Positions 17,962 through 28,808 are shown, counted from the first letter of the stretch. The stretch: 64,000 bases of DNA from Nitratireductor thuwali (GCF_036621415.1 NZ_CP030941.1:1116001-1180000); one strand, 5' to 3'. The notes: generated from the letters alone by a model not told the origin. A program made the numbers and translations.

Positions 17962-20079
17962 TCAGAACCGGTAGCGCAGGCTGCCGAAGACCGACCGGCC
18001 CTCATCCCAGTAGCAGTTGCCCGCCGTGCAGATGGGCTTGCGCTCGTCGAACAGGTTCTTTGCGTTGACCTGCAGCATCAGCCCTTCGAGCTTTGGGTTG
18101 TTTGCACCGAAATCGTAGGAGAGTGCGGCGTCGACGAAGACGCGGTCCTCGTTCTTGAACGAGTTCAGGTCGTCGCCATAGCTTTCGCCGACATAGCGCA
18201 CGCCGGCGCCCAGGCCGAGGCCTGCCACCGGTCCATCCCGAAACGTGTAGTGCCCCCACAGCGACAGGATATGGTTTGGGGTGGAGGAAAGCTCGTTGCC
18301 TTCCGTTCCCGCGGCGCCCCGCTCGATCTTCATGCGCATATGGGTGTACGAAGCGATGAGGCCGAAGCCGTTGTCGAAAGAGGCGTTCGCCTCCAGTTCG
18401 AGCCCTCGGGAATTCAGGTCCAGCTGGCGCTGGCGCTGATTGCCCGCACTGTCGAAGGTGCCGTCATAGACGACGCCGTCCGTCTGGTCGATGTTGAAAT
18501 ATGCCGCGCCGAGCACCGCATTGTATCCGGGTATCTCGTATTTGACGCCGACTTCCACCTGCTCGCCCTTGGTCGGCCGCGCCACCCGCCTCTCGTTGGT
18601 CGCGCTGTCATAGACGAAGCCCAGGTTCGGCGAGAACGAGGTCGAGTAGTTCGCATAGGGGATGATGCCCCACTCCGTCCGGTAGGACAGGCCGAGCCTG
18701 CCGGAGAACGCTCTGTCGCTCTGGTCCGTCTCCTTGAACTGGTGGTCGGTGCTGCGGCTTTCGACCCAGTCGTAACGGCCGCTGGCGAAAAGCGTGAAAT
18801 CGTTCCACCGCATCTGGTCGTGCAGGTAGATGCCGGCCTGGTGCATCGATTGGCCGCCGGAGAAGGCGAGCGGCATGGCGGCGATATCGTCGACCGAGAT
18901 ATACGAAATGCCGTTATGGGCTTCGTAGTCCGACCAGCCGTAATCGAGGCCCGCGACCGCGACATGGCTCACCGGCCCGGTGTCGAACTCGAACTGCGCG
19001 ATGTTGTCCACGACGAAGTTCTTCATATCCTCCTTGTAGTGGCCCCAGTAGCGGGCCAGCACGTCGGGATTGGTCCGGTCTGGAGGATAGTGGCCGCTAT
19101 ATTCGAGATCGGCATCGACCATGTTGAAGCGCAGGTTCTGGCGAACCGTGAGCACATCGTTGAAGCGGTGCTCGAACTCGTAGCCGATGCGGCCCTGGAT
19201 CCCGGTGAAGTCGTTCCAGGCAGGATCGCCATTGTAGATGTTGGACACCTGGCCGTAGGAAGGGTTGTAGAAGAACGCCGTCCCGCCGGTCACCGCGCGG
19301 GAGATCTCGCCGAGCACCGTCAGCTTGGTGTCCTCGTCGGGCTGGAAGGTGATGGCCGGCGCCAGGTAGAACTTGTCGTCCGGATAGCCCGCAAGCTCTG
19401 TGCCGGAGAGCCGGCCGAGGCCGGTCAGGCGGTATAGGATCGTGCCCTCTTCGTTGGCCGGTCCGGACAGGTCGAAGGCGGTCTGATAGCGGTCGTGCGT
19501 GCCGCCAAGGAACTCGATCTCGCGGAACCGCTCGTCCTTCGGCCGTTTGGTCACCAGGTTGACGATGCCGCCGGGACCGCTGACGCCGTAGAGCGAGGAC
19601 GCGGGACCCTTGAGCACCGTCAGGCCCTCAATGCCGTAAGGTTCGGTCTTGAACCACGCGGACGGGCCGTTGTACTGGCGCAGACCATCGCGAAAAATGC
19701 CGTTGTAGTAGGCCGGAAAGCCGCGCAGATAAAAGGCGTCGTAGCGGCTGTCGAAGCCGAAACTATTCGGATTGGCGCCCGCCGTGTAGGAGAGCGCCTC
19801 GTTGAGCGTTCGCGGCTTCTGGTCCTCGATCTGATCCTGCGTCACCACGGAGATCGACTGCGGTATCTCGACAATCGGCGTATCCACCTTGGTGCCGATC
19901 CTGCCCTGCTCGGCGACATAGCCGTCCTGGACGAGAATATCGTCGCTTTCCGCCTCGACCTCCAGCCGTTGAAGGAGCGTCGGCGCCTCCTGCGCAACGG
20001 CTTGCGGAGTGATCCAGAAGAGAGCGCTCGTACCCATCAGGGTAAGAGTCAACGAACGGAACAGCGAACGAAAAGGCAT
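17962..20079 (-). CDS. TonB-dependent siderophore receptor
   Basis: Outer-membrane receptor of 705 aa. The signal peptide ends near PQAVAQ. The plug domain follows (VEIPQSISVVTQDQIEDQK, then YLRGFPAYYNGIFRDGL and LKGPASSLYG), and then the 22-strand barrel ending FGSLRYRF with the terminal Phe used for outer-membrane insertion. It resembles the FhuA/FoxA/FpvA group; the ligand is not known. AAGGGGG precedes the ATG. An IRO-box-like sequence 93-107 bp upstream suggests control by iron. Confidence 0.95.
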   Translation of the reverse strand: MPFRSLFRSLTLTLMGTSALFWITPQAVAQEAPTLLQRLEVEAESDDILVQDGYVAEQGRIGTKVDTPIVEIPQSISVVTQDQIEDQKPRTLNEALSYTAGANPNSFGFDSRYDAFYLRGFPAYYNGIFRDGLRQYNGPSAWFKTEPYGIEGLTVLKGPASSLYGVSGPGGIVNLVTKRPKDERFREIEFLGGTHDRYQTAFDLSGPANEEGTILYRLTGLGRLSGTELAGYPDDKFYLAPAITFQPDEDTKLTVLGEISRAVTGGTAFFYNPSYGQVSNIYNGDPAWNDFTGIQGRIGYEFEHRFNDVLTVRQNLRFNMVDADLEYSGHYPPDRTNPDVLARYWGHYKEDMKNFVVDNIAQFEFDTGPVSHVAVAGLDYGWSDYEAHNGISYISVDDIAAMPLAFSGGQSMHQAGIYLHDQMRWNDFTLFASGRYDWVESRSTDHQFKETDQSDRAFSGRLGLSYRTEWGIIPYANYSTSFSPNLGFVYDSATNERRVARPTKGEQVEVGVKYEIPGYNAVLGAAYFNIDQTDGVVYDGTFDSAGNQRQRQLDLNSRGLELEANASFDNGFGLIASYTHMRMKIERGAAGTEGNELSSTPNHILSLWGHYTFRDGPVAGLGLGAGVRYVGESYGDDLNSFKNEDRVFVDAALSYDFGANNPKLEGLMLQVNAKNLFDERKPICTAGNCYWDEGRSVFGSLRYRF

Positions 20080-20171
20080 GGCGCGCCCCCTTTGCGACCA
20101 AGGAAAACTGATTGTTCTGGGTCGCTTGTCCGGTGGGGACGTGGCTGCCTGGCGCGAACTGCTATTAAAGA

Positions 20172-20187
20172 TGAGTTATCATGTCAA
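20172..20187 (-). promoter_or_regulatory. TTGACA -35 element overlapping an IRO-box-like TGA-N9-TCA
   Basis: On the minus strand TTGACA (20187-20182) overlaps TGA-CATGATAAC-TCA (20186-20172), the TGA-N9-TCA arrangement of the rhizobial RirA/IRO box found before iron-uptake genes. It lies about 95 bp upstream of the receptor gene. The -10 is not obvious. Confidence 0.5.
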
Positions 20188-20239
20188 CTTAGAAGGAGCG
20201 GGATCGGCAAGCCGGCGGGGGCAGAACCCGGCGGCCCAC

Positions 20240-20905
20240 CTAACCGCGTCTGACGGATGCAAGCACAGTCATGACGATATTGTCCTCCCACTCGGCCAAC
20301 CGCGCCGCATCAGTAAGGTCGCGATTGAAGATGGCTGAAAGGGTGTGCCGGTTGGACAGGTAGAAATACCCGAGCGCCGCAATGGTCAGATAGACGTTCA
20401 CCGGTTCAATGCCTGGCCTGAAGACGCCGTCTTCGGCACCGCGCTTCAGCACGTCGGCAAGTTCCGTCACGAAATGTACATGCATCTCCATCAGCTTGCG
20501 GGAGCCCTTCAGGTGCCTCGCCTCGTGGAGGTTCTCCGTGTTGAGCAGGCTGATGAACTCCGGGTGCTTCAGGAAATAGTGCCAGGTGAAGCGCGAGAGT
20601 TCCGACAGCGCCTCCTCCGGCTTCTTGTGGGTAAGATCGAGATTGCGCTCGGCCGAACGGATAGACGCATAGGCCGCTTCCAGCACGGCCACATAGAGGC
20701 CGGTCTTGTCGCCGAAATAGTGGTAGAGCATGCGCTTGTTGGCGCCGGCACGCTCGGCGATGGTGTCGACCCTGGCGCCGCCGATGCCCTTTTCGGCAAA
20801 CTCCGCGGTAGCCGCCTCGAGGATGCTTGCCCGCGTGAGTTCCGGATCGCGGCTCACCCGCTGCCGTCTCTTCGCCGCTGGCTTTACCTTTGTGCCGGCA
20901 TTCAC
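20240..20905 (-). CDS. TetR/AcrR family transcriptional regulator
   Basis: Regulator of about 221 aa. The N-terminal HTH is in SILEAATAEFAEKGIGGARVDTIAERAGANKRMLYHYFGDK, with a basic leader (KPAAKRRQRVSR). The C-terminal domain resembles those of TetR proteins from rhizobial sugar or nucleobase loci. GTG at 20905 (VNAGTKVK) has GGGAG at good spacing and is preferred over in-frame starts further upstream. It lies 141 bp downstream of a sugar ABC operon in the same direction and could regulate it, or the divergently sited siderophore genes; no operator was identified. Confidence 0.85.
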   Translation of the reverse strand: MNAGTKVKPAAKRRQRVSRDPELTRASILEAATAEFAEKGIGGARVDTIAERAGANKRMLYHYFGDKTGLYVAVLEAAYASIRSAERNLDLTHKKPEEALSELSRFTWHYFLKHPEFISLLNTENLHEARHLKGSRKLMEMHVHFVTELADVLKRGAEDGVFRPGIEPVNVYLTIAALGYFYLSNRHTLSAIFNRDLTDAARLAEWEDNIVMTVLASVRRG

Positions 20906-21046
20906 CTTCTTCTCCCGTCCCCCTTGCTCCCAAGAGGCCCTATAGCGCGAGACCGGCAAGGGTGCCAGCCGCGGCCGCCGCATCCTGGAGCAATTCCGGG
21001 AAAAGCCGATACCTGTTTCCGTCCGGAACTGCATAAAGCAAAAAGC

Positions 21047-22132
<1,086 letters not shown>

Positions 22133-22153
22133 GTGGTTCCTCTGCTGACGGGC

Positions 22154-23257
22154 TCAGGCCGAGCGGGATTGCGGTTGCTGGGGAATCCAGGTTCGGTAGC
22201 ACGGATGGTCGGGGCCGAGCGGAAACGCGACCTCCTGGCGCGTGCGCGCCGAATGGTAGAAGGCCGCCACGAGTTCGAGGGCGGCGCGGGCCTCGGCCGT
22301 GGTGGCGGGCGGCGTCCCGTCTTCCACGATCGCCGTGTGGAAGTCGCGCATCTGTCCGGCAAAACGGCGCGGCACGGGTTGCCAGTCGGCAAGGAGCGCG
22401 TCGATCTCGGCCTGTACCTTCGTATCGCGCGGCACCATGCGCCACGGCTCGTCGCCGAGCGCATAGGGAAAATGGCTGGATTCGAAGGTGACGTTCTCGA
22501 AGGCCAGATGCAGGCGCGATATCTCCTCCTGCGCGCCCAGCGTCGCGGTGAGCGAGACAAGGGCGCCGCTCGCAAGCTCAAGGCTTCCCGAGATGCAGTC
22601 CTCCACCTCGATCGCATGCACGCGCGTCGCCACCCGCCCATAGAGCGATTTCGGCCGCCCCATGAGCCACATCAGCATATCGTGATTGTGGATGGCATGG
22701 CTCATGAGCACGCCCCCGAGCTCGGTTGCCCACTTGCCGCGCCAGGGCACGGCGTAATATTCCGGCAGGCGCTGCCAGTATGTCTCCACGGTGCCGACAA
22801 AGGGTTTTCCGGCGATCCCGGACTGGATGATCTTCTTCGCCTTCTGAGCGCCGTCGCCATAGCGATACTGGAAGATGGGCATGAGCTTGCCCTTCGATCG
22901 GCCTTCCGCCGCGATCACCTCGTCGATGTCGCTCAGGGAACCCACCAGCGGCTTCTCGCAGACGACGTTCTTGCCCGCCGCAAGGGCGGCGATGATCTGC
23001 GAATAGTGGACGGAAGGCGGCGTGCAGATATCGATGATGTCGATGTCGTCCATGGCCAGCAGATCGTCGAACACCGTCGTCTTGCGCTCGATCCCGAACT
23101 CGGCCGCAAGGGCATCGAGCCGCGCCGAGTCGAGGTCGCAGACCGCCAGCACCCGAAAGCGTCCGGGGTTCGTCAGATAGCCTTCGACGATGTGGGCGCG
23201 GCCGATCCCGCATCCGACGACGGCAACGGTCAAGGTTTTGGGCATGGGCCTATCCAT
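22154..23257 (-). CDS. Gfo/Idh/MocA family oxidoreductase
   Basis: NAD(P)-dependent sugar or polyol dehydrogenase of about 367 aa. The N-terminal Rossmann fold shows VAVVGCGIGRAHI, and VVCEKPLVG carries the conserved Lys of the EKP motif. The C-terminal alpha/beta domain has the HAIHNHDMLMW stretch with family-conserved His residues. The start may be ATG 23257 (overlapping the previous stop) or ATG 23245 (MPKTLT). It is one of two such enzymes in the same operon and probably oxidises or epimerises the imported sugar. Confidence 0.9.
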   Translation of the reverse strand: MDRPMPKTLTVAVVGCGIGRAHIVEGYLTNPGRFRVLAVCDLDSARLDALAAEFGIERKTTVFDDLLAMDDIDIIDICTPPSVHYSQIIAALAAGKNVVCEKPLVGSLSDIDEVIAAEGRSKGKLMPIFQYRYGDGAQKAKKIIQSGIAGKPFVGTVETYWQRLPEYYAVPWRGKWATELGGVLMSHAIHNHDMLMWLMGRPKSLYGRVATRVHAIEVEDCISGSLELASGALVSLTATLGAQEEISRLHLAFENVTFESSHFPYALGDEPWRMVPRDTKVQAEIDALLADWQPVPRRFAGQMRDFHTAIVEDGTPPATTAEARAALELVAAFYHSARTRQEVAFPLGPDHPCYRTWIPQQPQSRSA

Positions 23258-24266
23258 CGGTTGCGGCGCCTTCGGCCAGCGCCTGTGCCTTCAGTGCAAG
23301 TTCCATGGCGAGATAGCAGCGCGCCTGCGGCATCGCCGTCTCGGTGCGGTTGTCGATATCGGAAAGGAATGCGCGGCCGAAGGGCAGCTCGACGTTCCGG
23401 CAGTCGAAATGTTGCACCCCATCCTTGTTGACGAGAAAGAGGTGGTTGGCCCCCTCGCGCCCGGCGATGTCGATGTTCTTGCGGATCTCGATATAGCCTT
23501 CGGTGCCGAGGATGGTCAGGCGCCCGTCGCCCCAGGTCGGCAGTTCGGGCGGCGAGAACCAGTCCACGCGCACATAGCCGGTGGCGTTGTCGCTTTTCAG
23601 ATGCATGTCGCCGAAATCCTGCAGGCCCGGCGTGTCGCCATTGGCTCTGTTGGCGATGGTGGCCGAAAGCACCGCCGCGTCCTTCGCCTTGGTGAAGAAC
23701 AGAAACTGCTCGGCCTGGTGGGAGGCGATGTCGGTGAGGATGCCGCCATACCGTTCGCGCTCGAAGAACCAGCCCGGCCGCTGCGGCTTGCGCAGGGAGT
23801 GGGGGCCGAGCCCGACCGTGTGGATCACCGTGCCGATTGCCCCGGCCTCGACCAGCTCGCCTGCCATGACGGTGGACGGGCTCTCGAAATGCTCCGAATA
23901 GAGGATGGAGAAGATCCGCCCCGTGCGGGCCTGCACGCGCCTGACGTCAGCAAGCTGCTCGAGGCTCGTCATGCCCGGCTTGTCGAGCAGGACGTCCTTT
24001 CCGTGCTCCATCGCCGCAATGGCAAGCGCGGCTCGGTCGGCAGGAACCGCCGCGCTTGTGATAAGCCCGATGGACCTGTCTTCCAGGATCGCATCCCGGC
24101 TTGGAACGCGCTGCGCCTGGCGATAGCGCTGGGCAAAACGGTCGGCAAGATCGTCCTCGTCCGAATGGAAGGAGACAAGCTCGGCGCCGGCCCGCATCAG
24201 CATGTCGGTCTGGCCGTAGATGTGGTCGTGGTTGAGGCCGATGGCCGCAAATCGGATGGTCGTCAT
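23250..24266 (-). CDS. Gfo/Idh/MocA family oxidoreductase
   Basis: Second dehydrogenase of the family in this operon, about 338 aa, starting MTTIRFAAIGLNHDHIYG. The dinucleotide-binding glycine pattern is degenerate here (AAIGLNHDH), and the EKP motif is DKPGM, as in a subgroup of this family. DIASHQAEQFLFF holds the conserved His. Its stop overlaps the start of the next Gfo/Idh gene, so the two enzymes are probably made in step and may act in sequence on one sugar. Confidence 0.88.
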   Translation of the reverse strand: MTTIRFAAIGLNHDHIYGQTDMLMRAGAELVSFHSDEDDLADRFAQRYRQAQRVPSRDAILEDRSIGLITSAAVPADRAALAIAAMEHGKDVLLDKPGMTSLEQLADVRRVQARTGRIFSILYSEHFESPSTVMAGELVEAGAIGTVIHTVGLGPHSLRKPQRPGWFFERERYGGILTDIASHQAEQFLFFTKAKDAAVLSATIANRANGDTPGLQDFGDMHLKSDNATGYVRVDWFSPPELPTWGDGRLTILGTEGYIEIRKNIDIAGREGANHLFLVNKDGVQHFDCRNVELPFGRAFLSDIDNRTETAMPQARCYLAMELALKAQALAEGAATDG

Positions 24267-24286
24267 GAGGCTCCCTGAGTTTCCGC

Positions 24287-25183
24287 CTAGCGCTTGAGTC
24301 CCGTGGTCGCGATGCCCTCGATCAGCAGCCGCTGAAAGAAGAGAAAGAAGAAGAACACCGGGATCAGCGACAGGATCGACATGGCGAACAGCCCCGACCA
24401 GTCCGATAGGCCCGTTGAATCGACGAAGGAGCGCAAGCCGAGCTGCACCGTGTAGTCGCGCATGTCGTTCAGATAGATCAGCGGCCCGAAAAAATCGTCC
24501 CACGTCCAGATGAAGGTGAAGATCGCCGCGGTCGCAAGCACCGGCAGGGAGAGCGGCAGCATGATCTTCCAGTAGATGCGCCAGGCGCTGCAGCCGTCCA
24601 TCATCGCCGCCTCGTGAAGCTCGCGCGGGATGCCTCGGAAGAACTGCACCATCAGGAAGATGAAGAAGGCGTCGGCCGCCAGGAATTTCGGCACGACGAG
24701 CGGCAGGATGGTGCCTACCCAGCCCAGGTTGAGGAACAGCACATATTGGGGGATCAGCGTCACATGATAAGGCAGCATCAGCGTGCCCAGCATGATCGCG
24801 AACCAGAAATTGCGGCCGCGGAACCGCAGCCGCGCGAAGGCGAAGGCGGCGAGCGAGCAGGCCATCACATTGCCCGCCACCGAGAGCGCCGATATGACGA
24901 AGGAATTCCAGAAGAAGGTGCCGAAATCCACCCGCAGGCCGAACCAGCCGCGCGGGTAGGCGGCAAGCGATACCGCCGACGGGATGAGCGACGTCGAGGA
25001 GAAGATCTCCTCCTCCGGCCGGAACGAGGCCGAAAGCATCCACAGCAGCGGATAAAGCATCACGATGGAGGCGCCGATCAGGAGAACATGCAGCACTACC
25101 GAGACCCACACCCTGCGCTTGCCGAGGCCGACGACCTCGAGCGGGCGGGCGTCCTGCATGACGGCAATCGCGGGATCAGTCAT
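24287..25183 (-). CDS. Sugar ABC transporter permease (MalG/UgpE-like)
   Basis: Inner-membrane permease of the CUT1 importer, 298 aa with six predicted segments. It has the EAA coupling loop ELHEAAMMDGCSAWRIYWKIMLPLSLP. A polar N-terminus of about 30 residues precedes the first span. It overlaps the partner permease gene by 8 bp. Confidence 0.92.
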   Translation of the reverse strand: MTDPAIAVMQDARPLEVVGLGKRRVWVSVVLHVLLIGASIVMLYPLLWMLSASFRPEEEIFSSTSLIPSAVSLAAYPRGWFGLRVDFGTFFWNSFVISALSVAGNVMACSLAAFAFARLRFRGRNFWFAIMLGTLMLPYHVTLIPQYVLFLNLGWVGTILPLVVPKFLAADAFFIFLMVQFFRGIPRELHEAAMMDGCSAWRIYWKIMLPLSLPVLATAAIFTFIWTWDDFFGPLIYLNDMRDYTVQLGLRSFVDSTGLSDWSGLFAMSILSLIPVFFFFLFFQRLLIEGIATTGLKR

Positions 25184-26111
25184 CGTAGTGCACCCAATAG
25201 CGAGCGGACAGGAAGGAGAAGGCTGTGAAGAGCGCGATGATCACCAGCAGGATCCACGCCAGCGCCGACGCATAGCCCATGCGGAAGAAGCCGAAAGCCT
25301 CCTGATAGAGATAGAGCGTGTAGAACAGCGTCGAATTGATCGGCCCGCCCGTGCCGCCGGAGATGATGAAGGCGGGGGTAAAGGCCTTGAATGCTTCGAT
25401 GGTCTGCACCACGGCGTTGAAAAAGACGACCGGCGTGAGCAGCGGCAGGGTTATCTTCCAGAACTGGCGCCACTTGGACGCGCCGTCCAGGCTCGCCGCC
25501 TCATACATGTCCTGCGGTATCTGTCTGAGGCCCGCCAGGAAGATGATCATGGGCGAGCCGAACTGCCACACCGACAGGACGATGAGCGTGTAGAGCGAGT
25601 AGTTCGGGTTGGAAATCCAGCTCGGTCCGATGATGCCGAAATTGGCAAGGAAGGAGTTCACCAGGCCGTTGCCGGCGAACAATTGCCGCCACAAGACGGC
25701 GATCGCCACCGAGGCGCCCAGCAGCGACGGCAGATAGAAGATGGCCCTGTACCAGGGCAGGCCGCGGATGCCCCTGTTCAAGGCCATGGCGACGAGAAGC
25801 GCAAAGGCCAGCTTCAGCGGCACCGATATGAGCACGTAGAAAAACGTCACCTGCATCGATGCGACGAAGCGCGGGTCCGCCGTGGCGATGCGCACATAGT
25901 TCGAGGCCCCGGTCCAGCGCGGCGGCGTCAGGAGGTCGAAATCCGTGAAGGAAAGATAGAGCGAGACCAGTGCCGGGCCGGCCGTCAGCCCGAAGAAGCC
26001 GATGAACCACGGCAGGAGGAACATGTAGCCCGCGCCGTTGCGCGACCAGGCGCGTGCGAGCCTGCTTCGGAAGGATGTGTGGACGGGGGCGTGAGAGGCG
26101 ATGGCGGTCAT
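25176..26111 (-). CDS. Sugar ABC transporter permease (MalF/UgpA-like)
   Basis: Partner CUT1 permease of about 311 aa with six membrane segments and the EAA loop DMYEAASLDGASKWRQFWKITLPLLTP. ATG at 26111 (MTAIASHAP) gives the usual family length; an in-frame upstream extension overlaps the receptor gene and is unlikely. It lies 142 bp after the receptor gene. Confidence 0.9.
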   Translation of the reverse strand: MTAIASHAPVHTSFRSRLARAWSRNGAGYMFLLPWFIGFFGLTAGPALVSLYLSFTDFDLLTPPRWTGASNYVRIATADPRFVASMQVTFFYVLISVPLKLAFALLVAMALNRGIRGLPWYRAIFYLPSLLGASVAIAVLWRQLFAGNGLVNSFLANFGIIGPSWISNPNYSLYTLIVLSVWQFGSPMIIFLAGLRQIPQDMYEAASLDGASKWRQFWKITLPLLTPVVFFNAVVQTIEAFKAFTPAFIISGGTGGPINSTLFYTLYLYQEAFGFFRMGYASALAWILLVIIALFTAFSFLSARYWVHYDD

Positions 26112-26253
26112 TTGCGCTCGGCTTCGCTCCGGCAATTCAGCTGCGCCCCGTCCGCGGGCGGAGCGAACCGGCGCTTCCGCCGGTTGCGCACAGCCAGGGA
26201 TGGGGCTCGGACGCCTGCCGCCTGCGCCGGGAAAGGCGCAGGCGGCCAGGGCG

Positions 26254-27543
26254 CTAGCCGCGGGCCAGGATCGACTTCGCCTCCTCGACGAAGGCTTCCG
26301 CGCCCGATTGCGGCGTGTGCTGCTCGAACGCAACCTCCTCGCTGACACGGATCAGCATCTTGTCGATCTCGCCCGCGCCGAGCGGCGGCGGGGGCGGCAG
26401 CGGACCGGCGAGATCGCCCAGCCCGCCGATATACTCGACCGCAGCGCGGCCCGTCTCGTCGAGATGCGGCTTGAGCGCCTCGCGCACCGCTGCCGATTCG
26501 GGCACCCCGCGCTCGACGTCGAGGACGGCCGCCGCCTCGGGATTGGTCACGAAGAAGGAGATGTAGGCCGCCGCAGCCTCCGGGTTCTCGCTCTGCGAGG
26601 ACACCGAGAAGAACATCGACGGCTTGCGGTAGTGACCGCCGCCGGCACCCGCTTCGATGCGCGGATAGGCGTGCATCACGATCGGGTCCTTGTTGATGGT
26701 CTGGTAGCCCACAAGCTGGTTCGAATGGGCATAGGAGACCGCCGCATGGCCGAGCGAGACCATGCCCGTCTCGATCTGGCGCTTGTCCAGCGCCTGCAGG
26801 TCCGGTGGCACGCAGGCCTTGGATTCGCGCATGGCCGCCCACAATTCGAACCACTCGCGCGCATCCTCCGCGTCGAAGGCAAGTTCACCTTCCTCCGTAT
26901 AAAGCGCCTTTCCGCGCTGGCGGACGAAGTTCTCGAAGAAGGGCTCCACGCCCGATCCGTCCGACAGACCATAGAAGTTCTGCCGCTTGCCGGCCGCGGT
27001 GATCTCCTCGCCGATGCGCTTCATCTCGTCGAAGGTCAGCGACTGGTCGGGAATGGCGATTCCCGCCTCCTCGAAGGCGGCGGAATTGACCATCATGGCC
27101 GAAGAGTTGGCCCCGAGGCTGACGCCGTAGAGGGAGCCGTCCACCGATCCGCCGTCAAGGGCGGCCTGGTCGAAATCGGAAACGTTCAGCACGTCGGGGA
27201 CGTAGCCCTCCAGCGGCGCCAGCGCGTCGCGGCGGGCATATTCGAAGATGTAGCGGTAGTCCATCTGGATGATGTCCGGCGCGTTCCGCCCGGCCACCTG
27301 GGTGGCGAGCCGTGGCCAGTAATCATCCCAGCCGACGGTCTCCCCGTCGATCGTGACGCCCGGATTGGCCTCCATGTAGAGATTGCTGACCTTGAAGGTG
27401 CGATCGGCTCGCGGCTGCGAGCCCCACCACATCAGCCTCAGCCTGGTCTCCTGGCCGAAGGCAAGGCCCCCGCCAAGGGCGGAAGCCGAAAGTGCTGCTG
27501 CACCGCCCGCAAGAACACTGCGCCTGCTTATCCGATATGCCAT
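26254..27543 (-). CDS. Sugar ABC transporter substrate-binding protein (family 1, Tat signal)
   Basis: Periplasmic receptor of the CUT1 importer, about 429 aa. It begins MAYRISRRSVLAGGAAALSA, a twin-arginine signal, so it is probably exported folded. The mature part shows the family-1 fold (LRLMWWGSQPRADRTF, later PDIIQMDYRYIFEYARRDALAPLEGY). GGGAGGAA lies at the right distance from ATG 27543. A proline run near the C-terminus (LPPPPPLG) is unusual. It heads the minus-strand sugar operon. Confidence 0.92.
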   Translation of the reverse strand: MAYRISRRSVLAGGAAALSASALGGGLAFGQETRLRLMWWGSQPRADRTFKVSNLYMEANPGVTIDGETVGWDDYWPRLATQVAGRNAPDIIQMDYRYIFEYARRDALAPLEGYVPDVLNVSDFDQAALDGGSVDGSLYGVSLGANSSAMMVNSAAFEEAGIAIPDQSLTFDEMKRIGEEITAAGKRQNFYGLSDGSGVEPFFENFVRQRGKALYTEEGELAFDAEDAREWFELWAAMRESKACVPPDLQALDKRQIETGMVSLGHAAVSYAHSNQLVGYQTINKDPIVMHAYPRIEAGAGGGHYRKPSMFFSVSSQSENPEAAAAYISFFVTNPEAAAVLDVERGVPESAAVREALKPHLDETGRAAVEYIGGLGDLAGPLPPPPPLGAGEIDKMLIRVSEEVAFEQHTPQSGAEAFVEEAKSILARG

Positions 27544-27875
27544 TGATGTTCCTCCCATTTTTCCTGCCGCGGCCTGCGCATCTCCTCAAACGCGCAAGGC
27601 ACACCTCCTCCAGTGCCGGTAATAACCAGACAGTTACAAGCTGAATAATCCTCAGCCGCCTGTCAAGGCGCGAACGCAGCTCGGCGCAGATAGAGGCGTT
27701 TCAACGGAGGTTTCCAGATAGCCGCCGCCACGGGCAAGTTCGGGCCGGGCACGGCCTGTTGCCGCGAGGCGGCCGTCTCCGGCCGGCGGACGAAAGCGAC
27801 TTGCAAAATCGTTCATTGATGATCGATCGGAAGCGCTGCTCCGGTGCGTCGGCCCCGTCCGTCAGGCCCCGTGCA
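27544..27875. other. Intergenic region upstream of the sugar-receptor gene, holding an inverted repeat
   Basis: About 330 bases between the receptor gene and the 3' end of the araC-type gene. At 27619-27637 lies GTAATAACCAGACAGTTAC, which contains TAAC-N6-GTTA (27623-27636) nested within GTAA...TTAC. It is 76-94 bp upstream of the receptor start and is a candidate operator. No gene is supported here. Confidence 0.4.
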
Positions 27876-28808
27876 TCACGCAAGCAGCGGGCGTGGGCGC
27901 TCGCGCATCTCCCGGCGAAAGTCGGACGGGCTCACGCCGGCCATCTTGCGGAAGCTTTTGTTGAAGGCCGACAGGGACCCGAAACCGCTTTCCATCGCCA
28001 CACGGAGCACGTTGGCGTCCTGCTGCATCAGCAGGGCCTGGGCGTAGGACAGGCGAAGCAGGTTCACATATTCGTTCAGCGTCATGCCGGTCGACTTCTT
28101 GAAGACGCTCATCGCGTATTTCGGATGGATGTCGGCCGAAACGGCTATGTCGGCCGAGTCGATCTGCTGGCGGAAGTTCGTGGCTATGAAGGCGCATATG
28201 CGCCCGATATTGTGAAAGCTCTGCTGATCCGGTGCTTCGATGGGCGTTGCCGGCAGCCCGTCCGCCGCCGACAGGCGGTATGGGCCGAACTGGATGCGCT
28301 CGATCCTGAGCAGCAGTTCCTCGAGCGCGTGATTGACCAGTTGCGGCTTGTCCGAGCACAGATACTCCGACCAGCGCGTGAAGTTGGCCGGATCGCTTTC
28401 GTCCGCTTTCTCCGCGACCAGCGCCCCGCCCCGCATGAGCCGCTGCTGGATATCGTGCGGAAGCCGCAGCCGGAAGAAATTTATGAGCGGCATGTGGATG
28501 GCGACGTAGAAGGGATCCTCGGACGTATCCACGACCCGGTGCGGTAGACCGCCCCAGAAAATGCACAGGTCGCCCGCCTCCAGGCGAACCGGAAAGCCGT
28601 GCATTCGATAATCGACCGAGCCACGGAACACGTAGTTGATTTCGACCTGCGCGTGCCAGTGCGCCGAACTCATGATTCCCGGCTGCATATGGCTGACGAC
28701 AAGCGCATTCGGCACCTTTTCAACGGTGCTCTTCACGGGATTCCAGTAGCGCTTTCCCAGCGTCTTACTATTGGACAACTTTGCCTTCCCATTACGCAAG
28801 ACGTCCAC
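27876..28808 (-). CDS. AraC family transcriptional regulator with N-terminal cupin domain
   Basis: Sugar-responsive type regulator of about 310 aa. The N-terminal cupin holds SSAHWHAQVEINYVFRGS and LEAGDLCIFWGGLPHRV. The C-terminal double HTH covers residues 205-300 (SADIAVSADIHPKYAMSVFKKSTG, then VAMESGFGSLSAFNKSFRKMAGVSPSDFR). The GTG at 28808 has no good ribosome site and leaves only 61 bp to the divergent receptor gene. TTG at 28778 sits behind GGAAGG and is an alternative. It is divergent from the second CUT1 operon, which it most likely controls. Confidence 0.92.
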   Translation of the reverse strand: MDVLRNGKAKLSNSKTLGKRYWNPVKSTVEKVPNALVVSHMQPGIMSSAHWHAQVEINYVFRGSVDYRMHGFPVRLEAGDLCIFWGGLPHRVVDTSEDPFYVAIHMPLINFFRLRLPHDIQQRLMRGGALVAEKADESDPANFTRWSEYLCSDKPQLVNHALEELLLRIERIQFGPYRLSAADGLPATPIEAPDQQSFHNIGRICAFIATNFRQQIDSADIAVSADIHPKYAMSVFKKSTGMTLNEYVNLLRLSYAQALLMQQDANVLRVAMESGFGSLSAFNKSFRKMAGVSPSDFRREMRERPRPLLA

